A stretch of 64,000 bases of DNA from Nitrincola tapanii (GTDB lineage Bacteria; Pseudomonadota; Gammaproteobacteria; Pseudomonadales; Balneatricaceae), in the NCBI RefSeq assembly GCF_008368715.1, contig NZ_SMRS01000006.1:186001-250000 (forward strand), read 5' to 3'. The translations under genes and the position numbers were made by a program. Positions 46,828 through 57,546 of this stretch are shown here, one piece after another (position 1 is the stretch's first letter; every line of letters begins with the position of its first letter). Under the pieces are notes generated by a model, which was not told the DNA's origin, searched no databases, and saw only the letters and a program-made list of their open reading frames with translations.

Positions 46828-47337
46828 TTAAATCTGTATCGCCAGTTCATGCAGAGCGAACTCAGCATCCAAACGCTGACCGATCAGATTTTCCGCGACC
46901 AGATGATGCGCATATTGCATATGCAGGCAACGCACCTTATCCCATTGCGCAATGCCACCAATTCCCAGTGTATTAAAGCGTTCAGTAAAGCCTTGAGCCT
47001 CGATCACGGCACGATCTTCGGCAGTCATTAACTGCCAGCGCAGATCCACGTAGGCTTGTTGTTGAGCATGAAAGCGCGCACGTAACTGCGCATCCTGCTG
47101 CAGCTCCTCTTCCATCGATTTAATCCAGCCACTGGCCTCAATGCGCGCCAAGGCTTTATCCAGATCCTGGCTACACAGCCAAAATAGCGTGGGAAAGGGT
47201 TTACCTTCCATCAAAGAGCGCATCTGCAAAACAACAGGAACCCCATCAGGTGTTGCATAGGCGATCGCGGCCAAACCACGCGGTGGACGACCGAGTTGAC
47301 GTTCGATAAGGGCAAGCTGCTCAGGGGTAGGCTGCAT
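46828..47337 (-). CDS. DUF501 family protein
   Basis: A 169-residue cytoplasmic protein of the DUF501 family, seen by QLGRPPRGLAAIAYATPDG, FPTLFWLCSQDL and GIGGIAQWDKVRCLHMQYA. Function unknown. The start at 47337 has GGAG six bases upstream. It follows recG on the same strand. Confidence 0.85.
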   Translation of the reverse strand: MQPTPEQLALIERQLGRPPRGLAAIAYATPDGVPVVLQMRSLMEGKPFPTLFWLCSQDLDKALARIEASGWIKSMEEELQQDAQLRARFHAQQQAYVDLRWQLMTAEDRAVIEAQGFTERFNTLGIGGIAQWDKVRCLHMQYAHHLVAENLIGQRLDAEFALHELAIQI

Positions 47338-47395
47338 CCGGTACTCCAAAGTCGGTTCCAAAAAGGTTTCCGAGTGGGTTCACTCAAGAAGGCGA

Positions 47396-49468
47396 TTATA
47401 CCTGAGCGTAGGCTTCGCTGCTGCCCATCCAGCGTCGAATCAATGCCTCGGCTTCCTGTGGCGTTTGCGCCAGCATCTGCTCGGCCAAAACGTGCAACGT
47501 CGGTATCCAATGCGCATCACGGGTGAGATCTGCAATACGAAACTGCATCATTCCGGTCTGACGTGTCCCTAAAACCTCACCGGGACCACGCAGCTCCAAA
47601 TCCTTTTCCGCGATGCGAAAACCATCTTGGGTTTCGCGCATCACCGCCAAGCGCTCACGCCCCGCTTGCGATAGAGGGGCGTGGTACATCAACACACAAT
47701 GACTCGCCGCTGTGCCACGCCCGACACGTCCACGTAACTGATGTAACTGGGCTAACCCCAAACGCTCCGGATTCTCTATAATCATCAGACTGGCGTTCGG
47801 CACATCCACACCCACCTCAATCACCGTCGTCGCCACCAATAAGGCTAACTCGCCCGCTTTAAATGCTCGCATCACTTCGGCTTTGTCTGCTGCTTTCATC
47901 CGGCCATGCACGAGACCTATCGTCAGTTCAGGTAAACGCTCAGCTAGCTGAGCCGCAGTAACCTCTGCCGCCTGACACTGCAGCGCTTCCGATTCTTCAA
48001 TTAGGGTACACACCCAATAGGCTTGACGCCCTTGCTGGCACGCCTCACGAACACGCTCAATCACCTCATCGCGCCGTGTGTCGGCCAGCACTAAGGTCTG
48101 GATAGGCGTGCGTCCGGGCGGCAGCTCATCGATGATCGACACATCTAGATCCGCATAAGCACTCATAGTTAAGGTGCGCGGAATCGGTGTCGCGGTCATA
48201 ATGAGCTGATGTGGCATGCGCCCCTCGGCACAGCCTTTTTCGCGTAAACTTAAGCGTTGATGCACCCCAAAACGATGCTGCTCATCAATTACCAAGAGCG
48301 CTAAAGAAGCAAACGCCACCCCCTCTTGAAACAGGGCATGTGTACCCAACACGACCTGAGCCTCACCGCTGGCAATGGCCTGTAATTGCTGGTGGCGAGC
48401 CTTCCCCTTGAGTTTGCCGACCAGCCAAGCGACCTGGATACCCAGCGGCTCCAACCAGGCCGAGAAGTTACGATAATGCTGTTCTGCAAGAATTTCCGTA
48501 GGTGCCATCACGACCGCTTGCTGCCCAGCTTCCACCGCCTGCAACACTGCTAAGGCGGCCACCAAAGTTTTGCCAGAACCGACATCACCCTGGACCAAGC
48601 GCAACATGGGGACCTGTGCGGTTAAATCCTGGGCAATCTCTTCCCCTACCCGCTGCTGAGCAGCCGTCAGAGGAAAAGGTAAACGGGCTAAGAACTGTTT
48701 CTGTAAGGTTTGGGATCGGGGCAAAGACAAGGCACCCGGCGCTCTTAATACCGCACGTACTCGCTGTAAGGAAAGGTGGTGTGCCAGCAGCTCTTCTAAG
48801 ACCAAACGTTGTTGCGCTGGATGCTGGCCACTCAGTAGTGCTTGCTGGTCCACGTTTGGAGGGGGTTGATGCAGAAATCTCAAGGCTTCGATCAAACCCG
48901 GCATGCCCTGACGTTGCAACCAGGCACTGGGCAGGAGATCCGGTAAAGCTTCTGGCGTGAGATAAAGCAAAGATTGCTCCAGCAAACGTCGGATACGTGT
49001 TTGCGGCAATCCTTCGGTTAAAGGATAGATGGGCGTTAATGCCGCACGTTCTACCGGCAGCCCGAGATGGGGAATCACACGATATTCCGGATGAATCATC
49101 TCTAACCCCGCCGGGCCAGGACGCACCTCACCAAAGCACTCTAGACACACGCCCGGTGTTAAAGACTTCATTTGACCGGCGTTGAAATGGAAGAATCTCA
49201 GGGTCAATGAGCCGGTTCCATCCTGAACTCGACATAAAAAGCTCGGACGCCGCCCCTGAGCACGATCAGCTAACACCACCTGCACCTGTACCAGCGCTTC
49301 ATCACCCGGCTGCAGTCCGGCTAAAGGCAAAAGCCGGGTACGATCCTGATAACGCAGAGGCAGATGCATCCAGAGATCTTCAATACTCTGTAAGCCTAAG
49401 CGTTGTAACTTAAGCTCTAGCGCCGTACCGACCCCTTTAAGTAGTTGCAGTGATAGCCTGCCGGCCAC
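47396..49468 (-). CDS. recG: ATP-dependent DNA helicase RecG
   Basis: A 690-residue fork-reversal helicase. The N-terminal wedge (about 1-150) has an OB fold; Walker A is GDVGSGKTLVA (about 295), motif II DEQHRFG, motif III TATPIPRTL, and motif VI QLRGRVGRG. It rescues stalled forks and processes D-loops. It follows oxyR by one base on the minus strand. Confidence 0.97.
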   Translation of the reverse strand: MAGRLSLQLLKGVGTALELKLQRLGLQSIEDLWMHLPLRYQDRTRLLPLAGLQPGDEALVQVQVVLADRAQGRRPSFLCRVQDGTGSLTLRFFHFNAGQMKSLTPGVCLECFGEVRPGPAGLEMIHPEYRVIPHLGLPVERAALTPIYPLTEGLPQTRIRRLLEQSLLYLTPEALPDLLPSAWLQRQGMPGLIEALRFLHQPPPNVDQQALLSGQHPAQQRLVLEELLAHHLSLQRVRAVLRAPGALSLPRSQTLQKQFLARLPFPLTAAQQRVGEEIAQDLTAQVPMLRLVQGDVGSGKTLVAALAVLQAVEAGQQAVVMAPTEILAEQHYRNFSAWLEPLGIQVAWLVGKLKGKARHQQLQAIASGEAQVVLGTHALFQEGVAFASLALLVIDEQHRFGVHQRLSLREKGCAEGRMPHQLIMTATPIPRTLTMSAYADLDVSIIDELPPGRTPIQTLVLADTRRDEVIERVREACQQGRQAYWVCTLIEESEALQCQAAEVTAAQLAERLPELTIGLVHGRMKAADKAEVMRAFKAGELALLVATTVIEVGVDVPNASLMIIENPERLGLAQLHQLRGRVGRGTAASHCVLMYHAPLSQAGRERLAVMRETQDGFRIAEKDLELRGPGEVLGTRQTGMMQFRIADLTRDAHWIPTLHVLAEQMLAQTPQEAEALIRRWMGSSEAYAQV

Positions 49469-49469
49469 A

Positions 49470-50384
49470 TCAGGACTCCAAGAGACCAGGCTTGGATTGG
49501 CAGGACAGGATGGCTTGGATCAGCACTTCGATCGCCTGAGGTCGTGGAAAGCTGGCACGCCAAGCGACGGCTACCGTGCGCATTGGACGAGGGGCTTTAA
49601 AAGGTCGTACCTCAACCAAGTGGCTGGAGGGATGATTCTTAATCGCCGACTCAGGTAACACACTGCAACCCAGTCCAGACGCCACCATCATCCGAATGGT
49701 CTCTAAGGAGCTGCCCTCGGTGACGGTATGCTGATTATGGAAAGATTGATTCAGGGTTGGGCAGGCCTCTAACACCTGATCACGGAAACAGTGCCCCTCG
49801 CCCAAAAGCAACATGCGCAGATCCCCAATCACACTTGGATCCACCTGCTTTTCACGGCTCAGAGGATGGCCTTTAGGCAAGACCATTTCAAAAGGTTCAT
49901 CATACACGGCTCGGGTTAACACATCCGGCTCTTGGAAAGGTAAAGCTATGACGATCGCATCCAATTCACCGTTACGAATTTTACCCCGTAAGGTTTCTGT
50001 CATATTTTCTTCGATATAGAGCGGCATCTGAGGTGCGAGTTTTTGCACTTCGGGAATCAGTGACGGAAACAGATAAGGACCAATGGTGAAGATCGCGCCC
50101 ACACGCAAGGGGCTGGCCAACTGATCCTTGCCCTCTTTTGCTAACTCACGGATCGCTTCAGCTTGTTCGAGCACCGTCTGTGCTTGACGGACGACCTTTT
50201 CACCGACGGGAGTCACTCGCACAGCACTTTTACTACGCTCAAACAACGCAACCCCTAGCTCATCTTCAAGCTTTTTCACGGCAATCGACAAGGTCGGTTG
50301 TGAGACGAAGCAACGCTCAGCCGCGTGACCAAAGTGTTGCTCTTGCGCCAGGGTGACGATGTAGCGAAGCTCGGTCAGTGTCAT
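49470..50384 (-). CDS. oxyR: hydrogen-peroxide-sensing regulator OxyR
   Basis: A 304-residue LysR-type regulator. The N-terminal HTH is in HFGHAAERCFVSQPTLSIAV. The two redox Cys residues are in GEGHCFRDQVLEACPTL, as in OxyR. On peroxide it forms a disulfide and activates antioxidant genes. The oxyR-recG pair is common in gammaproteobacteria. Confidence 0.96.
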   Translation of the reverse strand: MTLTELRYIVTLAQEQHFGHAAERCFVSQPTLSIAVKKLEDELGVALFERSKSAVRVTPVGEKVVRQAQTVLEQAEAIRELAKEGKDQLASPLRVGAIFTIGPYLFPSLIPEVQKLAPQMPLYIEENMTETLRGKIRNGELDAIVIALPFQEPDVLTRAVYDEPFEMVLPKGHPLSREKQVDPSVIGDLRMLLLGEGHCFRDQVLEACPTLNQSFHNQHTVTEGSSLETIRMMVASGLGCSVLPESAIKNHPSSHLVEVRPFKAPRPMRTVAVAWRASFPRPQAIEVLIQAILSCQSKPGLLES

Positions 50385-50505
50385 GTAAATCCTCGGTTTA
50401 AATTCAGCGCCTTGCGTCTAATATAAACCAGCTGACCCTTGGCAGCTAGGGTGGATGCACTCTGAGAGTGCATCCCTAGCCTTGACCGACTCAGTCTTAA
50501 GTGGT

Positions 50506-52719
50506 TTAGAGGGTCGCGAACTCTTCCATCAGAGCATGCTGAGCACTGAAGCGCTCCTCCCCCTCCTGGGGTTGTAACAGGGTATAACTTCCATCTGAAT
50601 GCAGTGCCCAAGCCTGGCAATTATCACGTAAATAATAGTCCAGTTCATTTTTGATACGCTCCGCATTTTTGCCGGTCAGCTGGAATCCCGTTTCAACACG
50701 ATTGAGCATATTCCGCTCCATCCAGTCGGCACTGCTGCAATACACCAAAGGCTCACCATCATTGGCAAAGTAGTAAACGCGGGTATGCTCAAGGAAGCGT
50801 CCAATAATCGAGCGCACGCGAATGGTTTCCGAGATCTCCGGTAAGCCTGGGCGTAGACGACACATACCACGAATGATCAAATCAATCTCCACACCGGCTT
50901 GTGATGCTTCGTAGAGAGCTCGAATCAACCGCGGCTCAGTCAAGCCATTCACCTTAATGGCGATATAGCCCTTACGCCCAGCCTGGACATGGCGAATCTC
51001 ATTCTGAATCAGCTCCAACATGCGCGCATGTAGGGTGAAAGGCGCATTATAGAGTTTCTTCAGTTTCTGAATCTTGCCCATACCGGTGAGCTGCTGGAAT
51101 ACCTTATGCACATCTTCGCCGACATCCTGATCACAGGTCATGTAACTGTAATCGGTATATAAACGTGCGGTCCCTGAGTGATAGTTACCCGTACCGAGAT
51201 GACAATAACGTACCAGGTTGTTGCCTTCACGACGGATAATCAACATCATCTTGGCATGGGTTTTATACCCTACCACGCCATACACTACGAGGCAGCCGGC
51301 TTCTTGCAAACGACTGGCGAGTTGCAAGTTACTCTCTTCATCAAAGCGTGCACGCAGCTCTATTACAACCGTGACCTCTTTGCCGTTACGTGCCGCTTCG
51401 ACCAAGGAGTTGACGATGTCGGACTTCACCCCAGTACGATACAGCGTCTGTTTGATCGCAATCACGTCGGGGTCTTTGGCCGCCTGACGCAACAGATCGA
51501 TCACAGGTGTAAAGGATTGGAAAGGGTGCAAAAGCAACTGATCGTTTTTGCGCAGGATGCTGAAAATATCTTTATCCGTTTTAAGCTTTCCAGGTAGACC
51601 CGGAGTAAAAGGCTTCCAGCGTAGATTAGGACGCTCGACTAGATCACGAACGGCCATCAACCGGTTCAGGTTGACGGGGCCATTCACACGGTAAACCTGG
51701 CTGTCATTGAGATTAAACTCTTCCATCAAAAAGGCGATCAACTCCTCCGGCGTGCGCTGATCCACTTCAAGACGCACCGCATCGCCATATTTACGTGAAT
51801 GCAGTTCACCGCGTAACGTACGTGCCAAGTCTTCGATCTCTTCGAAATCAAAACTTAGATCGGCGTTGCGTGTGATACGGAACTGATAACAGCCCTTCAC
51901 CTTCATGCCGGGGAAGAGTTCATCGGCAAATTCATGGATGATAGAAGAGAGGAAGATCAGATTATCCCCTCCCTCACAGAGTTCATCCGGTAAGCGAATG
52001 AGGCGTGGCAAGGAGCGTGGCGCTGGGATAATCGCCAATCCGGTTTCCCGACCAAACGCATCCTTCCCTTCAAGCTGCACAATAAAGTTCAGGCTTTTGT
52101 TGATCAAACGTGGGAAAGGGTGAGAGGGGTCTAAGCCGATCGGGCTGATGACAGGCACAATTTTCTCTTCAAAGAAATCTTTGACCCAAGCGCGCTGTTC
52201 AGGCGTCCACAAACCACGGCGTACAAAACGTATGCCCTGTACTTCTAAGGCAGGAAACATAATCTCATTGAGGATCTTATATTGACGATCAACATTGATC
52301 TCACAGATCTCACGTATCTTCTCTAAAACCTTTTGTGGATGCATCGCATCCGGCCCCACATCTTCACGTCCATATTTCAGCTGACGCAACTGCTCGGCCA
52401 CACGAATTTCAAAGAACTCATCTAGGTTACTGGAGAAGATGAGCAGGAACATCAGGCGTTCCAATAATGGATGCCCCTCATCCAATGCCTGTTCGAGAAC
52501 GCGGACATTAAACTGGAGATGGCTCAGCTCGCGGTTGATGTAGAGTTCAGAGGCCTTGAGATCAACCGGAACCTTCTCAATCGGCTCGATGGTCGGAAGA
52601 ATTTCGCGGCTTTCCAGCAAAGCCGCTGCCGCCGCCTCCGCCGCCGCCGCTTCAGCACTTAAGGTTTCCGTGTCCGGATCCGTTTGATGGGCCACGGCAT
52701 GCAACACCTCTTCACTCAT
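50506..52719 (-). CDS. ppk1: polyphosphate kinase 1
   Basis: A 737-residue enzyme making inorganic polyphosphate from ATP. ELRARFDEESNLQLA and HLGTGNYHSGTARLYTDYS (active His) are characteristic, with a second conserved His in EHTRVYYF. The start at 52719 (MSEEVLHAV) has GGAG seven bases upstream; the first ~45 residues are a variable Ala/Glu-rich extension. It lies ten bases after hemB. Confidence 0.96.
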   Translation of the reverse strand: MSEEVLHAVAHQTDPDTETLSAEAAAAEAAAAALLESREILPTIEPIEKVPVDLKASELYINRELSHLQFNVRVLEQALDEGHPLLERLMFLLIFSSNLDEFFEIRVAEQLRQLKYGREDVGPDAMHPQKVLEKIREICEINVDRQYKILNEIMFPALEVQGIRFVRRGLWTPEQRAWVKDFFEEKIVPVISPIGLDPSHPFPRLINKSLNFIVQLEGKDAFGRETGLAIIPAPRSLPRLIRLPDELCEGGDNLIFLSSIIHEFADELFPGMKVKGCYQFRITRNADLSFDFEEIEDLARTLRGELHSRKYGDAVRLEVDQRTPEELIAFLMEEFNLNDSQVYRVNGPVNLNRLMAVRDLVERPNLRWKPFTPGLPGKLKTDKDIFSILRKNDQLLLHPFQSFTPVIDLLRQAAKDPDVIAIKQTLYRTGVKSDIVNSLVEAARNGKEVTVVIELRARFDEESNLQLASRLQEAGCLVVYGVVGYKTHAKMMLIIRREGNNLVRYCHLGTGNYHSGTARLYTDYSYMTCDQDVGEDVHKVFQQLTGMGKIQKLKKLYNAPFTLHARMLELIQNEIRHVQAGRKGYIAIKVNGLTEPRLIRALYEASQAGVEIDLIIRGMCRLRPGLPEISETIRVRSIIGRFLEHTRVYYFANDGEPLVYCSSADWMERNMLNRVETGFQLTGKNAERIKNELDYYLRDNCQAWALHSDGSYTLLQPQEGEERFSAQHALMEEFATL

Positions 52720-52729
52720 GCAACTCTCC

Positions 52730-53773
<1,044 letters not shown>

Positions 53774-53890
53774 CTATTCTGATGACAAAAGTATGACAAA
53801 GCTTCTGGCAGAACTCGACTCGCTTTTTGCTTTTCCTTAATTTAGGAAAAACTCCTATAGGCATGCCTGAAAATATCGGGATAATAACGC

Positions 53891-54030
53891 TTATGGATCT
53901 CCTGTTCACGGAACGAATCAGAAGGATGGCCAGACAGCAGATTAAGGATGCGGGAAGCAGAGCTTAGGCTTGGATTTGCACGGAAAGGGATACCAATGAA
54001 GGCGAAGATACGGATTATCTTCGCCTTTTT
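53891..54030 (+). ncRNA. candidate CsrA/RsmA-sequestering sRNA (RsmY/RsmZ/CsrB type)
   Basis: A ~140-base transcript is predicted from a GATAAT -10 box (53880-53885) to a strong terminator. It contains nine GGA triplets (at about 53895, 53910, 53924, 53946, 53953, 53972, 53982, 53988 and 54012). The last lies in the loop of the terminator hairpin. Such repeated GGA motifs in loops and single-stranded stretches are the hallmark of RNAs that bind and titrate CsrA/RsmA. No frame with a convincing start and protein-like composition is present on this strand. Upstream (53831-53850) a TTTTCCT-N6-AGGAAAA dyad might be the site of a GacA-like activator, although it does not match the known GacA box. 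Confidence 0.7.
53999..54028 (+). terminator. Rho-independent terminator of the candidate sRNA
   Basis: GGCGAAGATA and TATCTTCGCC arms with a CGGAT loop, followed by TTTTTT on the + strand only. So it belongs to a + strand transcript and not to the minus-strand genes around it. Confidence 0.92.
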
Positions 54031-54096
54031 TATTGCCTTTTGAAAGGCGTTTGGATGCTTTTAGAGGTTTGAGTGGCGACTCTAGCCCATCCTTTA

Positions 54097-55134
54097 TTAC
54101 ACCTGCACAGGCAGATGCGTAGCTTGCCATAACCTTTGCGCCAAAGATTCTGCAGACTCTTGAGCCCCCGCCTTCAACCAAGCCACCACCTCGTCTGCCA
54201 CCCTTGGGTAAACCGCCGCTGGCCAATTCTCTGTGCGTAACCAAGCGCGCAGGCTGTCTAAATCAAACTGATGTAAAATCTGTGCACGCCCCATTTTTTC
54301 TAAAACCGCTGCATTAGACTCCTGCTCTATCTGGCCGGATAAGGGGCGTGTGAGTAGCTTCTTACCTAACAAAATCGCTTCACTGCACAATCCAAAGCCT
54401 GTATTACAGATCACGCCCTGACAGCGCGCCAGATCCTGCGGAAAGGTTTCACGACACAAGGAGCGAACCTCTACATTCTCAACGGCATCTATAGGACTTT
54501 GTGACGTGTAGACTCGAAACCTCTGCTCCGGACACTGTGCTAACCAGGTACACACCTCGGTTAACGCCTCAAAAGGCAAATAGACCAGAATAAAATTCTG
54601 TGCGGTATAGGGTTGTGTTGGTAAGGCCGGAATCATCGGTGGCAAGACACCACACTCAAAACTTTGCCAATGAATTCCTAAAAGAATATTAGCAGGCGCA
54701 AAGTTTCGAATCGCAGGTGCCAGCCAAAAGGCTTTTTCTGTTCCGGGGATAGGATGCACTAGAGCGTACTGATGCGCCAAACCAATGCAGGGCACTTTTT
54801 GTCTTCGCGCAGCCCAAGCCGAAATGGGTTCGAAATCAGTGAGCACATAATCGTAGGTCGAGAGATCAAGCGCACGCACATCACGCCAAAACTCGATCAA
54901 ATCGAGTGTCTTCAAAGTTTGCCAGGGCTGAATCTTGCCTGCACATGATTGCAGCGTAAAACCTTTACGTGTCTGGTACTCGGCAAAAGGCTGCATATCA
55001 AAATAAGCCTCTTCCGCTCGACCACTAAAAAGATAATCTACTTCGATTCCCGCCGCAGCTAAGGCGGGCTGCATCACTCGGGCACGGGTGATGTGTCCAT
55101 TACCTGTCGCCTGGACACCGTATAAAATCCGCAT
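54097..55134 (-). CDS. MJ1255/VC2487-type glycosyltransferase
   Basis: A 345-residue protein starting MRILYGVQATGNGHITRARV, the typical N-terminus of the MJ1255/VC2487 family, a GT-B fold like undecaprenyl-PP-MurNAc GlcNAc transferase. The C-terminal half has GVICNTGFGLCSEAILLGKKLLTRPLSGQIEQ, the nucleotide-sugar site. The ATG at 55134 overlaps the PAP2 gene's stop by one base. Substrates unknown; with the PAP2 gene it could act in cell-envelope lipid glycosylation. Confidence 0.82.
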   Translation of the reverse strand: MRILYGVQATGNGHITRARVMQPALAAAGIEVDYLFSGRAEEAYFDMQPFAEYQTRKGFTLQSCAGKIQPWQTLKTLDLIEFWRDVRALDLSTYDYVLTDFEPISAWAARRQKVPCIGLAHQYALVHPIPGTEKAFWLAPAIRNFAPANILLGIHWQSFECGVLPPMIPALPTQPYTAQNFILVYLPFEALTEVCTWLAQCPEQRFRVYTSQSPIDAVENVEVRSLCRETFPQDLARCQGVICNTGFGLCSEAILLGKKLLTRPLSGQIEQESNAAVLEKMGRAQILHQFDLDSLRAWLRTENWPAAVYPRVADEVVAWLKAGAQESAESLAQRLWQATHLPVQV

Positions 55135-55664
55135 CAAATCAATCCCTGACCCCAAAGTGCCAGAAGCGCCATCAGGCTTCCTAGGAGTGCTCCGGCCAGA
55201 ATATCACTGGGATAATGCACCCCCAACAACACCCGAGAACAACCCACTGCCCATGCAAAACCGAGCGCCAGCCAGGTCCAATCTGGATAAACCACAGAGA
55301 TGAGAGTGGCAAACACAAAAGCCGCCGCCGCATGACCGGACGGGAAGCTGAAACGATCTGAAGGGCGAATCAATGCCTGGAAGTCTTGATGTCGATCACA
55401 AGGGCGATCACGTTGAATGGTATTTTTCAGCAATAGATATGCAGGCAGTTCCAAGGCATAGGCCAGGAGACCTGTCTGCAAAAATAGCCAACCTAAGGCT
55501 TCTTCATGTAACGCCAGCAGAACACCTAAGATCGCATATAAAAAACCATCCCCTGCGCGCGAGCAAAAACGACTCGTCAGCCCGATTAAAGGCCGATGGC
55601 GGTAGCCCGAAATCCAAAAAAAAATCCGAGTGTCCGCTGCTGTTAAGCGTTCTAATCTAGTCAT
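55134..55664 (-). CDS. PAP2-family membrane phosphatase
   Basis: A 176-residue membrane protein with several helices. The phosphatase motifs are KNTIQRDRP, FPSGHAAAA and SRVLLGVHYPSD. Members dephosphorylate lipid phosphates, including undecaprenyl pyrophosphate. It is coupled to the glycosyltransferase gene, which supports a joint role on a lipid carrier. Confidence 0.88.
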   Translation of the reverse strand: MTRLERLTAADTRIFFWISGYRHRPLIGLTSRFCSRAGDGFLYAILGVLLALHEEALGWLFLQTGLLAYALELPAYLLLKNTIQRDRPCDRHQDFQALIRPSDRFSFPSGHAAAAFVFATLISVVYPDWTWLALGFAWAVGCSRVLLGVHYPSDILAGALLGSLMALLALWGQGLI

Positions 55665-55762
55665 CTCATTACCTGCCGCTCATCCTTTTCTGCATTTTTC
55701 GGCAGCGGGATGACAGCCAGATGACTAGACAGTGAAGCCTTTATGACACGTATGACACGCGC

Positions 55763-56710
55763 TTAAGCGCTGGCAAGGGAGGTGTCGGCCTGGGGGAGGG
55801 TTTGATGAAACCAATCTGCAACCGCTTGGATCAATAGCGGTGGATTATCCCAAGGGATCATATGCCCCTCTCCCGGCAAAACACGCAGCTGGAAGGGATG
55901 AGTCATCCCCGCAATCACTCGCTCGGTATACTCCAGCCCCAGCACCTCATCGCGATCGCCTTGCAGGATACACGCCTGGAAAGGATAGGCCTGCTGCAAC
56001 GCACCACAACGATGGGTAAACAGGCTCGATAAGGTGCCAAGCGGGTAATCAAACACGACTCGCGGATCTTTATTGATCTCTTCACTGGCTGGGTGCCCAG
56101 CCAACAAACGGTCATAATCGATAAACGTGCGCATCGGTAGGCTTAAACCCGGAAAAAACAGCGCACTACTCCAAGTCCAAGCCCAACCAAAGCTGTGTAA
56201 AACATCCGGCGGCATCTCGGTGACCAATAGAGTGCCACAGAGCAAGGATTGAATGCGCGGCTCCTGCTCAGCCAAAGCCAAGGCCAATAAACCGCCGATT
56301 GAGTAACCGTAAATGCCGACCGGGCCGGTGAAACGCTGCTGCAGGCAATCTAACACCTGGCGTAGGTCATCCACTACCTGATCAACACGATACTCACCGC
56401 GCGCACCACCGGAGTAACCATGGCCTCGCACATCAATACCCACCAGAGTAAACCCCTGACGGGCGATTCCAGCCAAAACTTCCGCATAAAGTTCGGAATA
56501 GGTGCCAATGCCCGGCAAAAAAAGGATGACCGGCGCACTCGGGTCTTGGCTGTACACTTCACAATGGATGCCATGAGGCCCTAAACAGAGGACTTCACGT
56601 TCCGCTAGAAAAGGCAGCAACCCCAGTTTCTCTCTTAAGCGCTGGCGCTGCTTGGGATCTTCTCGGAGCGAATCCGCACTCCCTCCTGGATAAAAACACT
56701 GGCTATTCAT
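55763..56710 (-). CDS. alpha/beta hydrolase (serine aminopeptidase S33-like/lysophospholipase)
   Basis: A 315-residue hydrolase. The nucleophile elbow is GYSIGG (about 145), the acid is in LQGDRDEVLG and the His in LPGEGHMIPWD; the oxyanion region is LPGIGTYSELY. So the triad is complete. Family members are lysophospholipases or esterases. The substrate cannot be named. Confidence 0.85.
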   Translation of the reverse strand: MNSQCFYPGGSADSLREDPKQRQRLREKLGLLPFLAEREVLCLGPHGIHCEVYSQDPSAPVILFLPGIGTYSELYAEVLAGIARQGFTLVGIDVRGHGYSGGARGEYRVDQVVDDLRQVLDCLQQRFTGPVGIYGYSIGGLLALALAEQEPRIQSLLCGTLLVTEMPPDVLHSFGWAWTWSSALFFPGLSLPMRTFIDYDRLLAGHPASEEINKDPRVVFDYPLGTLSSLFTHRCGALQQAYPFQACILQGDRDEVLGLEYTERVIAGMTHPFQLRVLPGEGHMIPWDNPPLLIQAVADWFHQTLPQADTSLASA

Positions 56711-56727
56711 CTGACCTCAATTTATTT

Positions 56728-57540
56728 TCAACGCTGACATTGCGGACAAAACACACTGCTGCGCTGACCGATACGTACACTTTTTAACAGGGTTTGGCAC
56801 TGCTTACAGGCTTCACCTTCGCGGCCATACACATAAAGTTCTTGCTGAAAATAGCCCGGTTTACCATCCCCTCCGACAAAATCACGCAAGGTCGTACCAC
56901 CACGGTGAATGGCATAGGCCAGAATTCTCTGAATTTCAGCATGCAGCCGATGTAATCTCTCTGCTGAAATGCGCCCTGCCGCTCGGCGTGGATCGATTCC
57001 TGCCGCAAACAAGGCTTCACTAGCATAGATATTCCCCACGCCCACTACATGATGGCTATCCATAATAACCGCCTTAATCGCCGCTTGGCGCTGCTTGCAG
57101 ACCTGGATCATGTGCTCGGGCGTGAATTCAGCACTCAAAGGCTCTGGACCGAGCTTAGCCAGTAGCGGGTGTACCTCACTCCGTGGCTGCCAAAGCAGGG
57201 CACCAAAACGGCGTGGATCGGTGTAACGCAAACGCAGCCCTGAACTAAAAACTAGATCAAAATGGTCATGCTTTGCCACCGCTTGTGCGTTATTTAAGAC
57301 CCGCAGAGAACCTGACATGCCCAAATGAATCAACAGATCACCCTGCTCCAAACCGAGTAGAATATATTTACCACGGCGCTTCACCTGCTGAATCACCGCA
57401 CCTTCCAGCCTTTGTGGTAACTCAGGATCGATCGGCCAACGTAAACGCCAATGTCGCACCTCAAGCGCCGCAATCGGATGCTGCAGAATATGTGGTTCAA
57501 TACCGCGACAGGTGGTTTCAACTTCAGGTAGTTCAGGCAT
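56728..57540 (-). CDS. mutM: formamidopyrimidine-DNA glycosylase
   Basis: A 270-residue base-excision repair enzyme that removes 8-oxoguanine. The catalytic Pro-2 and Glu-3 are in MPELPEVETTCRG, the helix-two-turn-helix includes GVGNIYASEALF, and the zinc finger CKQCQTLLKSVRIG ... CPQC ends the protein. Confidence 0.97.
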   Translation of the reverse strand: MPELPEVETTCRGIEPHILQHPIAALEVRHWRLRWPIDPELPQRLEGAVIQQVKRRGKYILLGLEQGDLLIHLGMSGSLRVLNNAQAVAKHDHFDLVFSSGLRLRYTDPRRFGALLWQPRSEVHPLLAKLGPEPLSAEFTPEHMIQVCKQRQAAIKAVIMDSHHVVGVGNIYASEALFAAGIDPRRAAGRISAERLHRLHAEIQRILAYAIHRGGTTLRDFVGGDGKPGYFQQELYVYGREGEACKQCQTLLKSVRIGQRSSVFCPQCQR

Positions 57541-57546
57541 AGCTTC

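Noticed and set aside
53942-54244. 100-residue minus-strand frame covering the candidate sRNA
   Set aside because: It overlaps the 3' end of the glycosyltransferase in another frame, has Gly/Lys-rich composition without a domain, and opposes the + strand terminator.
54097-55155. Glycosyltransferase starting seven codons earlier
   Set aside because: The conserved N-terminus MRILYGVQATGNGH starts at 55134, which is coupled to the PAP2 stop.
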